64,000 nt of DNA from UBA6398 sp963644855 (GCA_963644855.1 CAVIQL010000003.1:77884-141883); one strand, 5' to 3'. Counted from the stretch's first letter, positions 9,105 through 18,494 are shown. Numbers and translations: made by a program. The notes: generated from the letters alone by a model not told the origin.

Positions 9105-11144
9105 TTATCGGGCAACTTTTATGCCATCTCGCTCCATCATTGCATCTATTGTGGGCTTTTTGCCACGGAAACGTTCATAGAGGTTCATTGGTGGCTCTGT
9201 GCCTCCGCGAGACAGTATACAATCGCGAAAGCGTGCTGCCATTTCCTTTGAGAATACGCCTTTTTCTTTGAATGCTTTGAAAGCGTCGGCATCAAGTACT
9301 TCTGCCCATTTATAGCTATAGTATCCGGCTGCATAGCCTCCGTCCATAATATGACTAAAGTGCACTGCGGTTCCCGTGCCCGAGGGTTCTGGCAGAAGAC
9401 TTACCTCATCGGTTGCGGCATGCTCTTTTTCCATCAAACAGCCTTGGATTGGTGAGGTAATACAGTGCAGCCCCATGTCGAGAAGTCCAAACGAAACTTG
9501 GCGTATAGTGGCATAGGCTACATTATAATTGCGGCTGTTTACCACCTTTTGCATAAGTTCGTCGGGCAAAGGCTCACCGGTTTTATAGTGTATTGCAAAT
9601 TTACTTAAGAATTTCTTTTCCAACGCAAAGTTTTCCATAAATTGCGACGGCAGTTCCACAAAATCCCAATACACATTGGTTCCGCTCAGCGAACGATAGG
9701 TGGTGTTTGCAAAGAGTCCGTGAAGTGAGTGCCCGAATTCGTGCAGAAAAGTTGTAACCTCGCCTAACGTAAGTAGCGAAGGGCGGTCGGCGGTTGGCTT
9801 GGTGAGATTCATTACAACGGCTACCACGGGTCGCACGTTTTTGTCGCTTTCTTTGTATTGCGGGCTGTAGCTTGTGGTCCACGCTCCGCCTTGTTTTCCT
9901 TTTCGGGGGAAATAATCCATGTATAATGTGCCGAGAAAACTGCCATCGGCATCGTTCACGTTGTAAGCCACCACGTCGTCGGCATAAACGGGAGCGTCTT
10001 TGTTTACTCTGAACGTTACACCGTAGAGTTGGTTGGCCAGACCGAACACTCCTTCTGCCACTTTCGACAATTCAAAGTAGGGGCGGAGCATTTCGCTATC
10101 GATATCAAACAGCGACAACTTGAGTTTGCGTGAATAATATGCGAAGTCCCATGGTTGGAGCACGAAATCTTTTCCCTCACTCTTGCGGGCAAAATCGGCA
10201 ACTGCCTTGACTTCTTCGCGTGCTTGGGGAAGGTATGCCGCAGTGAGTTCATGGAGCAATTTGTAAACGTTGTCCTTGTTTTCAGCCATGCGTTTTTCGA
10301 GCACAAAATCGGCGTAGCAATCATACCCAAGCTGTTTGGCGCTGCGGAGTCGCAGATTTACTATATCTTCGCAAATTTTGAGGTTGCTATATTTGGAGTT
10401 GTCCATACATGCCGCATTGCGCGCCATATACAAAGTTTTTCGCAACTCGCGGTCGGGGCTATAAGTGATGAAAGGTCCGTAAACGGGTTGGTCAAGAGTG
10501 ATATCCCAACCTTCGTATCCATTCTCGACAGCCGTTTCGCGTGCTGTGCCGAGCGCAGAGGCGGGAACGCCTTCCACTTTTGAGGCATCGGTAACATTAA
10601 GATGGAAATCATTGCGCGCATGGAGCAGATTGGTAGCAAATTCCACTGTCTTTTTCGAAAATTCTTCGGAAATTCTACGTAGTTCTGCCTTTCCGTTTTC
10701 ATCGAGCAGCGCACCGTTGCGAACAAATGCCTTATATGTGTTTTCGAGCAGCGTATGCTGTTCTGTGGTAAGGTTTTCGGGGCTGTGTTCCCAAACATAT
10801 TTCACCCGTTCAAAGAGTTTGTCATCGAGCATCACGTTGTTGTGGTGCTGCGCAAGCATAGGAGCAAATTTCTGCGCGAGTTCTTCGAGCGTATCGTTCG
10901 ACATAGCACCCTGCAAATTAAAGAAAACGCTCTCCACTCTGTCGAGCATCTCCCCACTCTTGTCGAGCGCAGCAATTGTGTTGTCGAAATCCGGCACAGA
11001 AGCATTGGCGGTTATTTCATTCACGTCTTTCTCCGCAGCCTTTATGCCCGCAATCATTGCAGGCTCAAAATCGCTGTCTTTGATATCTCTAAAAGGAGGC
11101 AGCACAAAGGGTTTCAGCAGCGGGTTGTTATGTTGATTTTCCAT
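9105..11144 (-). CDS. M3 family zinc metallopeptidase (peptidyl-dipeptidase Dcp/oligopeptidase A type)
   Basis: A 679-residue oligopeptidase that degrades short peptides. The HExxH zinc motif appears as HEFGHSLH near residue 467, followed by the downstream Glu region. The flanking sequence (SGTNVYWDFVELPSQ, then SHIMDGGYAAGYYSY) is typical of Dcp. No signal peptide is visible, so a cytoplasmic location is likely. It lies just upstream of the deaminase operon. A TAACTTTG promoter element lies about 50 bases before the start. Confidence 0.93.
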   Translation of the reverse strand: MENQHNNPLLKPFVLPPFRDIKDSDFEPAMIAGIKAAEKDVNEITANASVPDFDNTIAALDKSGEMLDRVESVFFNLQGAMSNDTLEELAQKFAPMLAQHHNNVMLDDKLFERVKYVWEHSPENLTTEQHTLLENTYKAFVRNGALLDENGKAELRRISEEFSKKTVEFATNLLHARNDFHLNVTDASKVEGVPASALGTARETAVENGYEGWDITLDQPVYGPFITYSPDRELRKTLYMARNAACMDNSKYSNLKICEDIVNLRLRSAKQLGYDCYADFVLEKRMAENKDNVYKLLHELTAAYLPQAREEVKAVADFARKSEGKDFVLQPWDFAYYSRKLKLSLFDIDSEMLRPYFELSKVAEGVFGLANQLYGVTFRVNKDAPVYADDVVAYNVNDADGSFLGTLYMDYFPRKGKQGGAWTTSYSPQYKESDKNVRPVVAVVMNLTKPTADRPSLLTLGEVTTFLHEFGHSLHGLFANTTYRSLSGTNVYWDFVELPSQFMENFALEKKFLSKFAIHYKTGEPLPDELMQKVVNSRNYNVAYATIRQVSFGLLDMGLHCITSPIQGCLMEKEHAATDEVSLLPEPSGTGTAVHFSHIMDGGYAAGYYSYKWAEVLDADAFKAFKEKGVFSKEMAARFRDCILSRGGTEPPMNLYERFRGKKPTIDAMMERDGIKVAR

Positions 11145-11194
11145 TTTCGCAGATTATGTATTTAACAGTTTACGTCCATAGACGATTGTCTTAG

Positions 11195-11202
11195 CAAAGT
11201 TA
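11195..11202 (-). promoter_or_regulatory. Bacteroidota -7 promoter element (TAACTTTG) for the M3 peptidase operon
   Basis: Exact TAnnTTTG on the minus strand, 51 bases before the start at 11144. The sequence CAAAGTTA is read on the plus strand. Confidence 0.55.
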
Positions 11203-11275
11203 GTGATTTCTGCCGTATTTAAGCCAACAAAAACGTCTTGCCGCAGCACATCTTTCCATTTTTGCAAAAAATCCA

Positions 11276-11437
11276 AGGCATCTAATTTAAGTTCCAACGC
11301 GTATAATTTTAATTAGGTCAGACCTCGTTTCAAACCATATCCTATCTCGTAAAAATAATATCCGACCTTTTTTAAAAAAGGTCAGACATTGTTTAAAAAA
11401 TATCAGACATTGTTTTTGCGATATCCCATATCATAAA
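11276..11437. repeat. Compound 21-bp repeat array (copy R3), both sequence variants
   Basis: The 414-base divergent gap between the M3 peptidase and the GHL10 gene is mostly repeat. From 11286, three TTTAAA-like boxes (11286, 11307, 11328) are 21 bp apart and frame one GC-richer unit and one GGTCAGACC unit. A second array follows, with central cytosines at 11362, 11383 and 11404. It closes with GCGATATCCCATATC. No other feature was seen in the gap except the promoter at 11195. Confidence 0.82.
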
Positions 11438-11558
11438 AACCTTATTTCGCATTCGCCCCACGTAGAGCTACAAATTGTATGCAGTTTCGGAAATAATGCT
11501 TAATTTTACACCTCGAATTCATAACAACTCTAACAATATCGTTACGGCGTCAACGCCC

Positions 11559-13088
11559 ATGAAAATGAAAAGAACCATATCAAAACTCATCACCGCATTG
11601 GCGGTTTTTTGTTGCCTTGAAGTTTCAGGAGTAGCAAAGGCACAAATCTCTACAAACACTCCCAAACGCGAATTTCGCGGAGCGTGGATTCAAACAGTCA
11701 ACGGACAATACATGGGAATGGAGCGCGACCAAATGCAGCGCACACTCACTTCGTATCTCGACGCATTCAAGCGCAACGGGCTCAACGCTGTGATGTTTCA
11801 AGTGAGATGCGAAGGCGACGCCCTCTACCAAAGCAGCTACGAGCCTTGGAGCTATTACCTCACAGGGCAACAAGGCAAAGCCCCCAACCCTTTTTGGGAC
11901 CCCCTTGACTGGATGGTAAAAGAATGCCACAAACGTGGACTTGAATGCCACGCATGGATAAATCCCTATAGGGCAAAAACAGCTGCCAAACACGATATGG
12001 CGATGAACCACCCCTATAACATGTATCCCGATCATTTCTTTAAATATGGCGACCTTATACTCTTCGATCCGGGAGAACCCTACAACCGACAATATATATG
12101 CCGTGTGGTTTCAGACATACTGCACCATTACGACGTTGATGGCATACATATGGACGATTACTTCTACCCCTATCCCGGCGGGCAGAAGTCTATTCCCGAC
12201 GACAACACTTATGCAAAATACAACAACGGCATTCAAAACCGTGCCGACTGGCGACGCTACAACGTAAACGAACTCGTGCGCATGCTCCACGACACTATTC
12301 GCGCCGTAAAGCCATGGGTGAAATTCGGCGTCTCGCCTTTTGGAATCTATCATAACGCACGTCGCGGCGGAAACATACCTGGCTCCGACACCAACGGACT
12401 TGAAAACTACGAAGACCTTTATGCCGATGTGCTTTACTGGGTAAATCAAGGCTGGGTGGACTATGCAATGCCGCAACTCTATTGGCAAATCGGACATCCC
12501 GTAGCCGATTACGCCACACTCATACGTTGGTGGAGCAAATACGTAACAAATCGCCCGCTAATCATAGGCGAAAGCGTGGAAAACACCATAAAATACCCCG
12601 ATCCCGCAAATCCGCAAAGCCATCAGCTACTTGCGAAAATGAATCTCGAACGTTCGCTCGGCGTAGCAGGAAGTTGTCAATGGTATGGCGCAGCGTTTGC
12701 CGAAAACAAAGGCAATTACGCCGAAGCAATACGACAACTTTATTTCTCAAAGCCAGCCCTTCCGCCCGCAATGCCGTTTATCAGCACCAAAACTCCGGGA
12801 AAAGTAAAGAAACTCAAACCCATTTGGACCGAAGACGGCTACATTCTGTTTTGGACGGCACCCAAGGCGCGCAACGTCATGGACGAGGCGCAGCGTTACG
12901 TGATTTATCGTTTTGCGGCGGGAGAGCCAATAAATACCGACGATGCTTCACACATCATCGACATAACTTCCGAAACTTTCCTCAAACTTCCTTACGACAA
13001 CGGCACAGAACGTTACACCTATGTAGTGAGTGCGCTCAACCGCATAGGAGCAGAGTCGAAAACCAAGAAGAAAAGCGTAAAACTTTAA
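11559..13088 (+). CDS. Secreted glycosyl hydrolase-like 10 (GHL10/YngK-type) protein
   Basis: A family GHL10 (formerly DUF187) protein, predicted TIM-barrel glycosidase of unknown substrate. The frame opens at 11475, but Met 11559 or 11565 starts the signal peptide (hydrophobic stretch, cleavage after VAKAQ), giving about 510 residues. Family motifs include REFRGAWIQTVNGQY at the mature N-terminus, LECHAWINPYRAK, YDVDGIHMDDYFYPYP and GVSPFGIYHNAR. The C-terminal ~90 residues (KVKKLKPIW to the end) look like a fibronectin type III domain. It stands alone between a repeat array and a strong bidirectional terminator. Confidence 0.9.
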   Translation: MKMKRTISKLITALAVFCCLEVSGVAKAQISTNTPKREFRGAWIQTVNGQYMGMERDQMQRTLTSYLDAFKRNGLNAVMFQVRCEGDALYQSSYEPWSYYLTGQQGKAPNPFWDPLDWMVKECHKRGLECHAWINPYRAKTAAKHDMAMNHPYNMYPDHFFKYGDLILFDPGEPYNRQYICRVVSDILHHYDVDGIHMDDYFYPYPGGQKSIPDDNTYAKYNNGIQNRADWRRYNVNELVRMLHDTIRAVKPWVKFGVSPFGIYHNARRGGNIPGSDTNGLENYEDLYADVLYWVNQGWVDYAMPQLYWQIGHPVADYATLIRWWSKYVTNRPLIIGESVENTIKYPDPANPQSHQLLAKMNLERSLGVAGSCQWYGAAFAENKGNYAEAIRQLYFSKPALPPAMPFISTKTPGKVKKLKPIWTEDGYILFWTAPKARNVMDEAQRYVIYRFAAGEPINTDDASHIIDITSETFLKLPYDNGTERYTYVVSALNRIGAESKTKKKSVKL

Positions 13089-13172
13089 GCACAACAACAT
13101 TCGGAAAAGCGGCTTGGTTTATCACAAAAGCAATTTGGCTCATAGAATAAACCTCCGCAATACAACAAAAAC

Positions 13173-13216
13173 AAATGTCGGCGCGAAACCAACAATTTCG
13201 CGCCGACATTTATTTT
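13173..13216. terminator. Strong bidirectional terminator
   Basis: A perfect 16-bp stem (13173-13188 with 13196-13211) with a 7-base loop sits between two convergent genes, with A-rich flank on the left and T-rich on the right. Confidence 0.93.
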
Positions 13217-13232
13217 ATATGCTATGAACAAT

Positions 13233-15155
13233 CTACAACTTGCGGTCGAGAATAGTCTTGCCATTTGCAGCAAAAACCCTCAGTCGCAATTCATCACCGT
13301 TTTTCTGCAAAACCATAACCGTTCCCATTTCCTTTCCGTCCATACTCGGGCCACCTCCGCCCACACATGGCATAGGATTTCCCTGTTGTCCTTTTTCGTA
13401 GAAGTAATATTGGTGTGCGTGAGCCGTCAAGTTAACGTCAAACTTCACCTTTTCAATCAACGGGCTCCAAAGCTCGGTCCACGGGTGATAGTTATCGGTA
13501 TAAACTTCTTCGGTACCCCAAATAGGAATATGGTTAATCAAAATATGACGACGGGCTTTCTTGAATTCTTTACTCTTTAATTCTTTTTCAAGAAAGACTT
13601 TCTGGTCTGCACGAAGCTTTGTAAAATCGTTCAAACCATAGTAAACCCAAAATCCATCGTTTTTGTCTTCGCCACAATCAAGTACCACGAAACGAGTATC
13701 GCCCCAAGAAAAAGCACCATAGGTTTTGCCGCCAAAGTTATCGGTAAGCGAAAGCATTCCGGCGGAATATGCGTTGCGAATCTCGTGATTGCCACGAATG
13801 ATAATCGTTGGAATATCGGCGGCATCAGCACCTCGCATCAAAACATTCACTCTTTCTATGGCATGGGTGCGGTTTTGTGGTTCCGGCACGCAGTCTCCGT
13901 TGAAAAACACCAAATCCGGTTTAATTCCATTGCGCTTAACAATATCAGCAAGTGCGTTCATAACATGATCTTGTTCGTGAAGATCGTTATAGATAACTGC
14001 TGTAAAATTTTTCGCATCGGGAGATGGTAGTGTGAATGTGTGCCATTGTGTTTTTACTGTACTGCCAAGAATTTTACGATAGGCTTCGTTGAGCAACACT
14101 TCCTGGGCACAAACGCGATAATAATACTTCACACCGGGGCGAAGACTGTCAAGGCGCACTTTATTCTCTATATCGTAGCAAAGTTCCTGCCCCGCGAGAA
14201 TTGTACGGGCGCTTTTTAATTTTGTAGTGTCCGTTCCATATTCAACCCAAGTGTGCACCACGGCGTTCGTCTGATACATTACGGTTACGGCATCGTTGGT
14301 AAAATCTTGCAGATATGGGTCGGAATACAAAAGTTTATCGGAAGGAGTTGCAAAACGTATGTCGGCGTAAACAGGACGATGGTCAGAAGCTTGCGGCTCA
14401 TTGAGAACGCCGTTGCGCAAAAGCACCACGCTTTTTGCCTGCTCGTTTTTGAACAGCGCAATATAGTCTATTGTTTCCTTGGGAGCATTTGCAGGAAAAG
14501 TTGGTGCCTTGGGATCGGTAAGAAGTGTGAAATATCGCGCGAGATATTTGCCTTCAAAAGATTCGGGAGTGAAATTCAAATCGCCTGCAAGGAAGAATGG
14601 TTTGTCATACTTGGCTGCTTCGCTACGCAGAATGTCTATCGATTTGATTTGGTCTACCGGAGTGAGCGAGAAATGGGTTGATGCAAACACATAGTCAGGA
14701 TATTCGGCTATAATGAGCGTACGTTTTTCTTCGCGTCCGGGCATTGTGATACGGGTGATGCTTTGCGGATATTTTTTTGCGAGCATTCCCATGCCGTATT
14801 TGCCGTCTTGGTAGGGTATAGAGGGAGAATAAACGTAATGCATGCCCAAAGCGTTGGCATATTCTTTGATTGCGAAATGTCCTTTTGAGCGTTTCGTCAT
14901 GCTGTCAACCTCGTCTATTGTAATGAGGTCGGGACTCATATTTCCTATTATGCTTGCCTGCCGCTCATAGTTGAATGTTTTGCCGTCAACTTGCTTTCCG
15001 TTGTAGATGTTATACGACATTATGCGCAGCGTGTTGCTTTCGCCGTGGTCGTATTGCGCTTTTGCGCCTTGCGAAACGAGGCTTAGCGCTGCCAATGCTG
15101 CAAACGCTGCATTTGAGACTCTGTGCAGTGGAGCGAATTTGTGTTGAAATTTCAT
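13233..15155 (-). CDS. Secreted fusion of an endonuclease/exonuclease/phosphatase domain and a calcineurin-like metallophosphatase
   Basis: Start set at 15155 (MKFQHKFAP), which begins a signal peptide cleaved after GAKA; the frame upstream has no leader features. The mature protein of about 610 residues has three parts. Residues ~38-290 form an EEP domain (MSYNIYNG, ITIDEVDSM, LAGDLNFTPE, ASDHRPVYADI). Residues ~300-400 form a beta-sandwich of the purple-acid-phosphatase or fibronectin type. Residues ~410-620 form a metallophosphatase (YNDLHEQDH, FFNGDCVPE, IIRGNHEIR, LTAHAHQYYFY). Both metal-site sets look intact, so two phosphoesterase activities may reside in one periplasmic protein. Substrate unknown. 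Confidence 0.87.
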   Translation of the reverse strand: MKFQHKFAPLHRVSNAAFAALAALSLVSQGAKAQYDHGESNTLRIMSYNIYNGKQVDGKTFNYERQASIIGNMSPDLITIDEVDSMTKRSKGHFAIKEYANALGMHYVYSPSIPYQDGKYGMGMLAKKYPQSITRITMPGREEKRTLIIAEYPDYVFASTHFSLTPVDQIKSIDILRSEAAKYDKPFFLAGDLNFTPESFEGKYLARYFTLLTDPKAPTFPANAPKETIDYIALFKNEQAKSVVLLRNGVLNEPQASDHRPVYADIRFATPSDKLLYSDPYLQDFTNDAVTVMYQTNAVVHTWVEYGTDTTKLKSARTILAGQELCYDIENKVRLDSLRPGVKYYYRVCAQEVLLNEAYRKILGSTVKTQWHTFTLPSPDAKNFTAVIYNDLHEQDHVMNALADIVKRNGIKPDLVFFNGDCVPEPQNRTHAIERVNVLMRGADAADIPTIIIRGNHEIRNAYSAGMLSLTDNFGGKTYGAFSWGDTRFVVLDCGEDKNDGFWVYYGLNDFTKLRADQKVFLEKELKSKEFKKARRHILINHIPIWGTEEVYTDNYHPWTELWSPLIEKVKFDVNLTAHAHQYYFYEKGQQGNPMPCVGGGGPSMDGKEMGTVMVLQKNGDELRLRVFAANGKTILDRKL

Positions 15156-15165
15156 TTCGGGAGTT

Positions 15166-16035
15166 TTATAGTATTTCGATATCGTATCCGCCTTTCCATT
15201 CTCCGTATGCCGGCACGATGTTAGTATAAGGTCGTTCAGAAAATTCGCCTTTGTATCCTTCGCTGTCGCATAGTCCGTACCACGGTTCCAGACATACAAA
15301 CGGAGCGTCTACGCCATAGGGCGACCAAAGCAGGAACACGGGCGCTGTGCTGCTCACTTTGACCACTGGCTTTTGGTTTTGGTCGAGAAGTGTAACGCTA
15401 TGCACTTGGTCTTTGTCGATTATTATTGAATCTACTTTGAACACGTCATCGGTGAGTGGCATTTTGCCGTCGGGTGCAGGCAGAGTGTAACGCCGTTTGC
15501 CGAGACAGCCGCCCACGCCTACGGTTGCGCTTTCGGGCGATGGTTTGTCAAACACGGCATATCCCTTGATGTCGTCGCCAGGTTTGAAACCGCGGAAATA
15601 GAATGAGGGGTGTCCACCGATATGAAACGGCATATCGTCGCAACCCACGTTTTTCACCGTCCATTCCACCTTTATAGTCTTGTCGACAATGGTAAATTTC
15701 TGTTCCAGTTCAAATTTGAACGGAAACATGTCGCGAGTAGCTTCGGTGTCGTGGGTTGTATAGGTAATGGAGTGCTCTGTTTTTTCCTTCACTTCGAATT
15801 CTGTGTTCTGCAAAAAGCCATGTTTGCTCATTTCGCGCCACACACCGCGATGTTGGTAACGTCCTTCCCACACAGCGCCTACCGTGGGAAAAAGCATTGG
15901 GCAATGACGGCCCCAAATTTTAGGGTCAGCCTGCCACATTAGTTCCTCGCCGTTTTCCTCATTGCGTATGCTGCAAAGTTCCGCACTGAGCTTGCGTGTG
16001 CGAATGCTTATTTTGCCATTTATAAGTTCTACCAT
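15166..16035 (-). CDS. Aldose 1-epimerase family protein (LacX-like)
   Basis: A cytoplasmic galactose-mutarotase-like protein of 289 residues, probably acting on a sugar or sugar phosphate anomeric carbon. It opens MVELINGKISIRTRKLSAEL and carries the LacX-type blocks GRHCPMLFPTVG and HIGGHPSFYFR, the latter with the catalytic His region. It differs from the larger lipoprotein epimerase at 20576-21751, which is of the GalM type. It lies 10 bases upstream of the EEP/phosphatase fusion gene on the same strand, so the two may be co-transcribed from the promoter near 16079. Confidence 0.87.
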   Translation of the reverse strand: MVELINGKISIRTRKLSAELCSIRNEENGEELMWQADPKIWGRHCPMLFPTVGAVWEGRYQHRGVWREMSKHGFLQNTEFEVKEKTEHSITYTTHDTEATRDMFPFKFELEQKFTIVDKTIKVEWTVKNVGCDDMPFHIGGHPSFYFRGFKPGDDIKGYAVFDKPSPESATVGVGGCLGKRRYTLPAPDGKMPLTDDVFKVDSIIIDKDQVHSVTLLDQNQKPVVKVSSTAPVFLLWSPYGVDAPFVCLEPWYGLCDSEGYKGEFSERPYTNIVPAYGEWKGGYDIEIL

Positions 16036-16078
16036 TTCTGTATATTATTTAGATTTGTTGTCTCAAAACTACTTGCTG

Positions 16079-16086
16079 CAAAGATA
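16079..16086 (-). promoter_or_regulatory. Bacteroidota -7 promoter element (TATCTTTG) for the LacX-like gene
   Basis: Exact TAnnTTTG on the minus strand, 43 bases before the start at 16035. Confidence 0.5.
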
Positions 16087-16118
16087 ATCTTTTTTTCGAG
16101 GGAACGGCAAACCTTGGG

Positions 16119-16206
16119 TGTAAAAACAATATCCGATATTTTTTAAACGATATCCGACCTTTTTTAAAAAAGGTCGGATATTATTTTTGCAATATCCTAT
16201 ATAGGA
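16119..16206. repeat. 21-bp-unit intergenic repeat array (copy R4)
   Basis: Central cytosines at 16133, 16154 and 16175 give an exact 21-bp period. The array ends with TTTTTGCAATATCCTATAT. It lies between two genes transcribed leftward. Confidence 0.85.
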
Positions 16207-16242
16207 AAAACGCTTATTGCGAAAGGCTTTTTCAAGAAGCAA

Positions 16243-17283
16243 TCAAGAGAGATTTCTACGGCGTGAGGCAGAGAACAAAACGTATAATATCACCGGCACG
16301 CCCCACATCGAAGTTACCACATTGAGAGGTATCAACATTCCGTTGCCCGGAAGATTGCACACAAGGTTGCACGCGCCCGCCACAGCCGCTCCCATGAGCA
16401 TGACAAGGGGAAGCAGTATGCGGTGGTTGCTTGTGGCAGAGGCAAAACGCGCCATGTGGGGCACGGCAAGCCCTATGAATGCCACCGGACCGCACAGCGC
16501 CGTGGGCACAGCCGAGAGTATTCCCGTGATGACAAATACCCAAAGGCGCACACGCCTCACCGACACTCCGAGATTCATTGCATAGTTGTCGCCAAGCAGC
16601 ATGGCATTGAGAGATTTTGACATCAGCAGCGCAAAAAACAATGCCGCAAGCATCACAACGCAAAACGCGGGCAAGATGTTGCGCGAAACGCCGCCAAAGC
16701 TGCCCATGCCCCAAAATATATAGGAATGCACGCCCTCGGCTGTAGCTATCGAACTAAGCAACTCTATTATCGCCGATATTATATAGCCCACCATTATTCC
16801 GGCAATGAGCAACACCAATCCGCTACGCAATGTGGCTGCAAAAGTAGTGAGCAACAGTAAAACGAGAGCCGCACCAATAAAGGCGGAAACCACTGTGAGG
16901 GCAAATCCCGTGAGACTCAAACCGCCGGCAACCACTCCGCCGCCAAGCAAAAGCATTGCCACCGCCACACCAAGGCTCGCCCCGGCGTTGATACCCAACA
17001 CCGACGGGTCGGCAAGAGGATTGGCAAAAATAGTTTGAAGCATCAAACCCGCCGCAGCAAGCGAAGCTCCACACAAAACAGCTGCCACCGCCTGCGGAAG
17101 CCGAGAGTCGAGCACGATAAAGCTAACCGTTTCGCCAACATCGCCTCCCGTAAGCACACCAACGACTTCGGCAGCAGAAATATGCACCGAACCGCAAAAA
17201 ATGTTCAGCACAAAAAACGCCAAAGCCGCCAACGCAGCCACTACATTCGCTACAACAATGCGCCTATGCCACACCACTTTCAC
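16243..17283 (-). CDS. FecCD/BtuC-type ABC transporter permease (iron-siderophore or cobalamin)
   Basis: An inner-membrane permease of 346 residues with about nine hydrophobic helices. Family motifs are the LDSRLPQAVAAVLCGASLAAAG block and GLMLQTIFANPLADPSVLGINAGASLG, which is the BtuC/FecD signature. The ATPase-coupling region ALCGPVAFIGLAVPHMAR is also present. The preceding gene on the same strand, four bases away, encodes the matching binding lipoprotein. The cognate ATPase gene is not next to it: the next segment is a repeat array and then unrelated genes, so the ATPase must be elsewhere. Substrate class cannot be fixed. Confidence 0.92.
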   Translation of the reverse strand: MKVVWHRRIVVANVVAALAALAFFVLNIFCGSVHISAAEVVGVLTGGDVGETVSFIVLDSRLPQAVAAVLCGASLAAAGLMLQTIFANPLADPSVLGINAGASLGVAVAMLLLGGGVVAGGLSLTGFALTVVSAFIGAALVLLLLTTFAATLRSGLVLLIAGIMVGYIISAIIELLSSIATAEGVHSYIFWGMGSFGGVSRNILPAFCVVMLAALFFALLMSKSLNAMLLGDNYAMNLGVSVRRVRLWVFVITGILSAVPTALCGPVAFIGLAVPHMARFASATSNHRILLPLVMLMGAAVAGACNLVCNLPGNGMLIPLNVVTSMWGVPVILYVLFSASRRRNLS

Positions 17284-17287
17284 AACT

Positions 17288-18424
17288 CTATTTTATAGCA
17301 CGAAAATAACGCGGTTTGTAATCATTAAAAAACTCATGGTGAAGAATCCAAACAAGATCGTTCAACATTAAATCAGGACGAAACGGTTCTTCATCAAAGA
17401 ACGGAACTCTGAGAGTGTTACACGCATAAACCTTATGCGTTTTCCAAGGTTTGAAACGCGCATATACTTCGTTGTCCATACGCATATTGTCGTAAGTTAA
17501 ATCCACATTGGCACCACTACGAATGATCCAGAAATCAGCATCATGGGCTTTGGCAAAAACACTCTCCTTCGACAAACTCACACTGCCCTTTTCCTTGTTA
17601 TCTCCAAACAGATAATTTGCGCCAGCGTCCTTGAACATTTGTCCGATAGTGCTTTCCCCGCCAGGAACATACCATGCTCCGCCCTGCATAAGGTCGCACA
17701 TCAAAGTGGGACGCGTATCTGCTTCTGCCGCCAAGGCTTTTGCTTCACAATATCTACGCTCCACGGTAGCAAAAAGTGAGTTGGCCTTTTCTTCACAACC
17801 GTACAACATTCCAAAGAAACGCATCCATTCTGCTCTGGCAAGCGGAGACGATTCCATATAATCGGCACATTCTACGAGCGGTATCCCGACCCCGTTGAGT
17901 TTTCCGTAACCTCCGCTGTTTGAAAACGGCGAAACAAGCAACGCATCGGGATTTGCCGCCACTATTTTCTCAACATTCGGCTGCATTGACAGACCCATAT
18001 CCTGCGCCCCGCCTTTGTCAACATATTCTCTCACCTCGGGCATCAAAACATAGCGGTAATCACACACACCTTTCACCGCATTGAGTTTGCCAAGAGCCTT
18101 AAGCAATCCACAATGCACCGAAGTAAACACCACCGAACGCTCCAAAGGCGTGCGAATTACCGTGCCGTCGGGACAATTGGCAGGAAGCTTTGCGTCTTTC
18201 GGCACCACAACATAAGTATGAAGCACCTCGCCCGCTTTCCAAGGGTTGTCAATCTGCGCAAGTGCCCAACCGTCATGACGATAAACATGAACGAGGCGCG
18301 CATATTTGAAAACCACCGAATCGTTTGCCCCACGGGTTGCACTTTCACGCCCGCCGCACGAAGCAAATACCATCACCGCCAAAAACAGCGGCAAAAAGAA
18401 TGTTTTTATAACCTTGTCTAACAT
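17288..18424 (-). CDS. ABC transporter substrate-binding lipoprotein (BtuF/FhuD fold)
   Basis: A 378-residue periplasmic binding lipoprotein with the lipobox at Cys23 (VFASC). Sequence blocks typical of class III binding proteins follow: RTPLERSVVFTSVHCGLLKALG, MQPNVEKIVAANPDALLVSPF, VPGGESTIGQMFKDAGANY. It probably captures an iron chelate or corrinoid and hands it to the permease encoded four bases downstream. A TAATTTTG promoter element lies only 8 bases before the start codon, which implies a very short 5' leader. No riboswitch-sized leader is present. Confidence 0.9.
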   Translation of the reverse strand: MLDKVIKTFFLPLFLAVMVFASCGGRESATRGANDSVVFKYARLVHVYRHDGWALAQIDNPWKAGEVLHTYVVVPKDAKLPANCPDGTVIRTPLERSVVFTSVHCGLLKALGKLNAVKGVCDYRYVLMPEVREYVDKGGAQDMGLSMQPNVEKIVAANPDALLVSPFSNSGGYGKLNGVGIPLVECADYMESSPLARAEWMRFFGMLYGCEEKANSLFATVERRYCEAKALAAEADTRPTLMCDLMQGGAWYVPGGESTIGQMFKDAGANYLFGDNKEKGSVSLSKESVFAKAHDADFWIIRSGANVDLTYDNMRMDNEVYARFKPWKTHKVYACNTLRVPFFDEEPFRPDLMLNDLVWILHHEFFNDYKPRYFRAIK

Positions 18425-18431
18425 ATCTCTG

Positions 18432-18439
18432 CAAAATTA
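18432..18439 (-). promoter_or_regulatory. Bacteroidota -7 promoter element (TAATTTTG) for the binding-protein/permease operon
   Basis: Exact TAnnTTTG on the minus strand, 8 bases before the ATG, so the transcript would be nearly leaderless. It is divergent from the element at 18487-18494. Confidence 0.5.
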
Positions 18440-18486
18440 GCGATTAGTTTGCAGGTTCACCGATTTTACAACTCGCAAATTATTCG

Positions 18487-18494
18487 TAATTTTG
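18487..18494 (+). promoter_or_regulatory. Bacteroidota -7 promoter element (TAATTTTG) for the AAA ATPase-DUF4435 pair
   Basis: Exact TAnnTTTG. It overlaps an in-frame TTG at 18492, so the ATG at 18516 is the better start. Confidence 0.55.
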
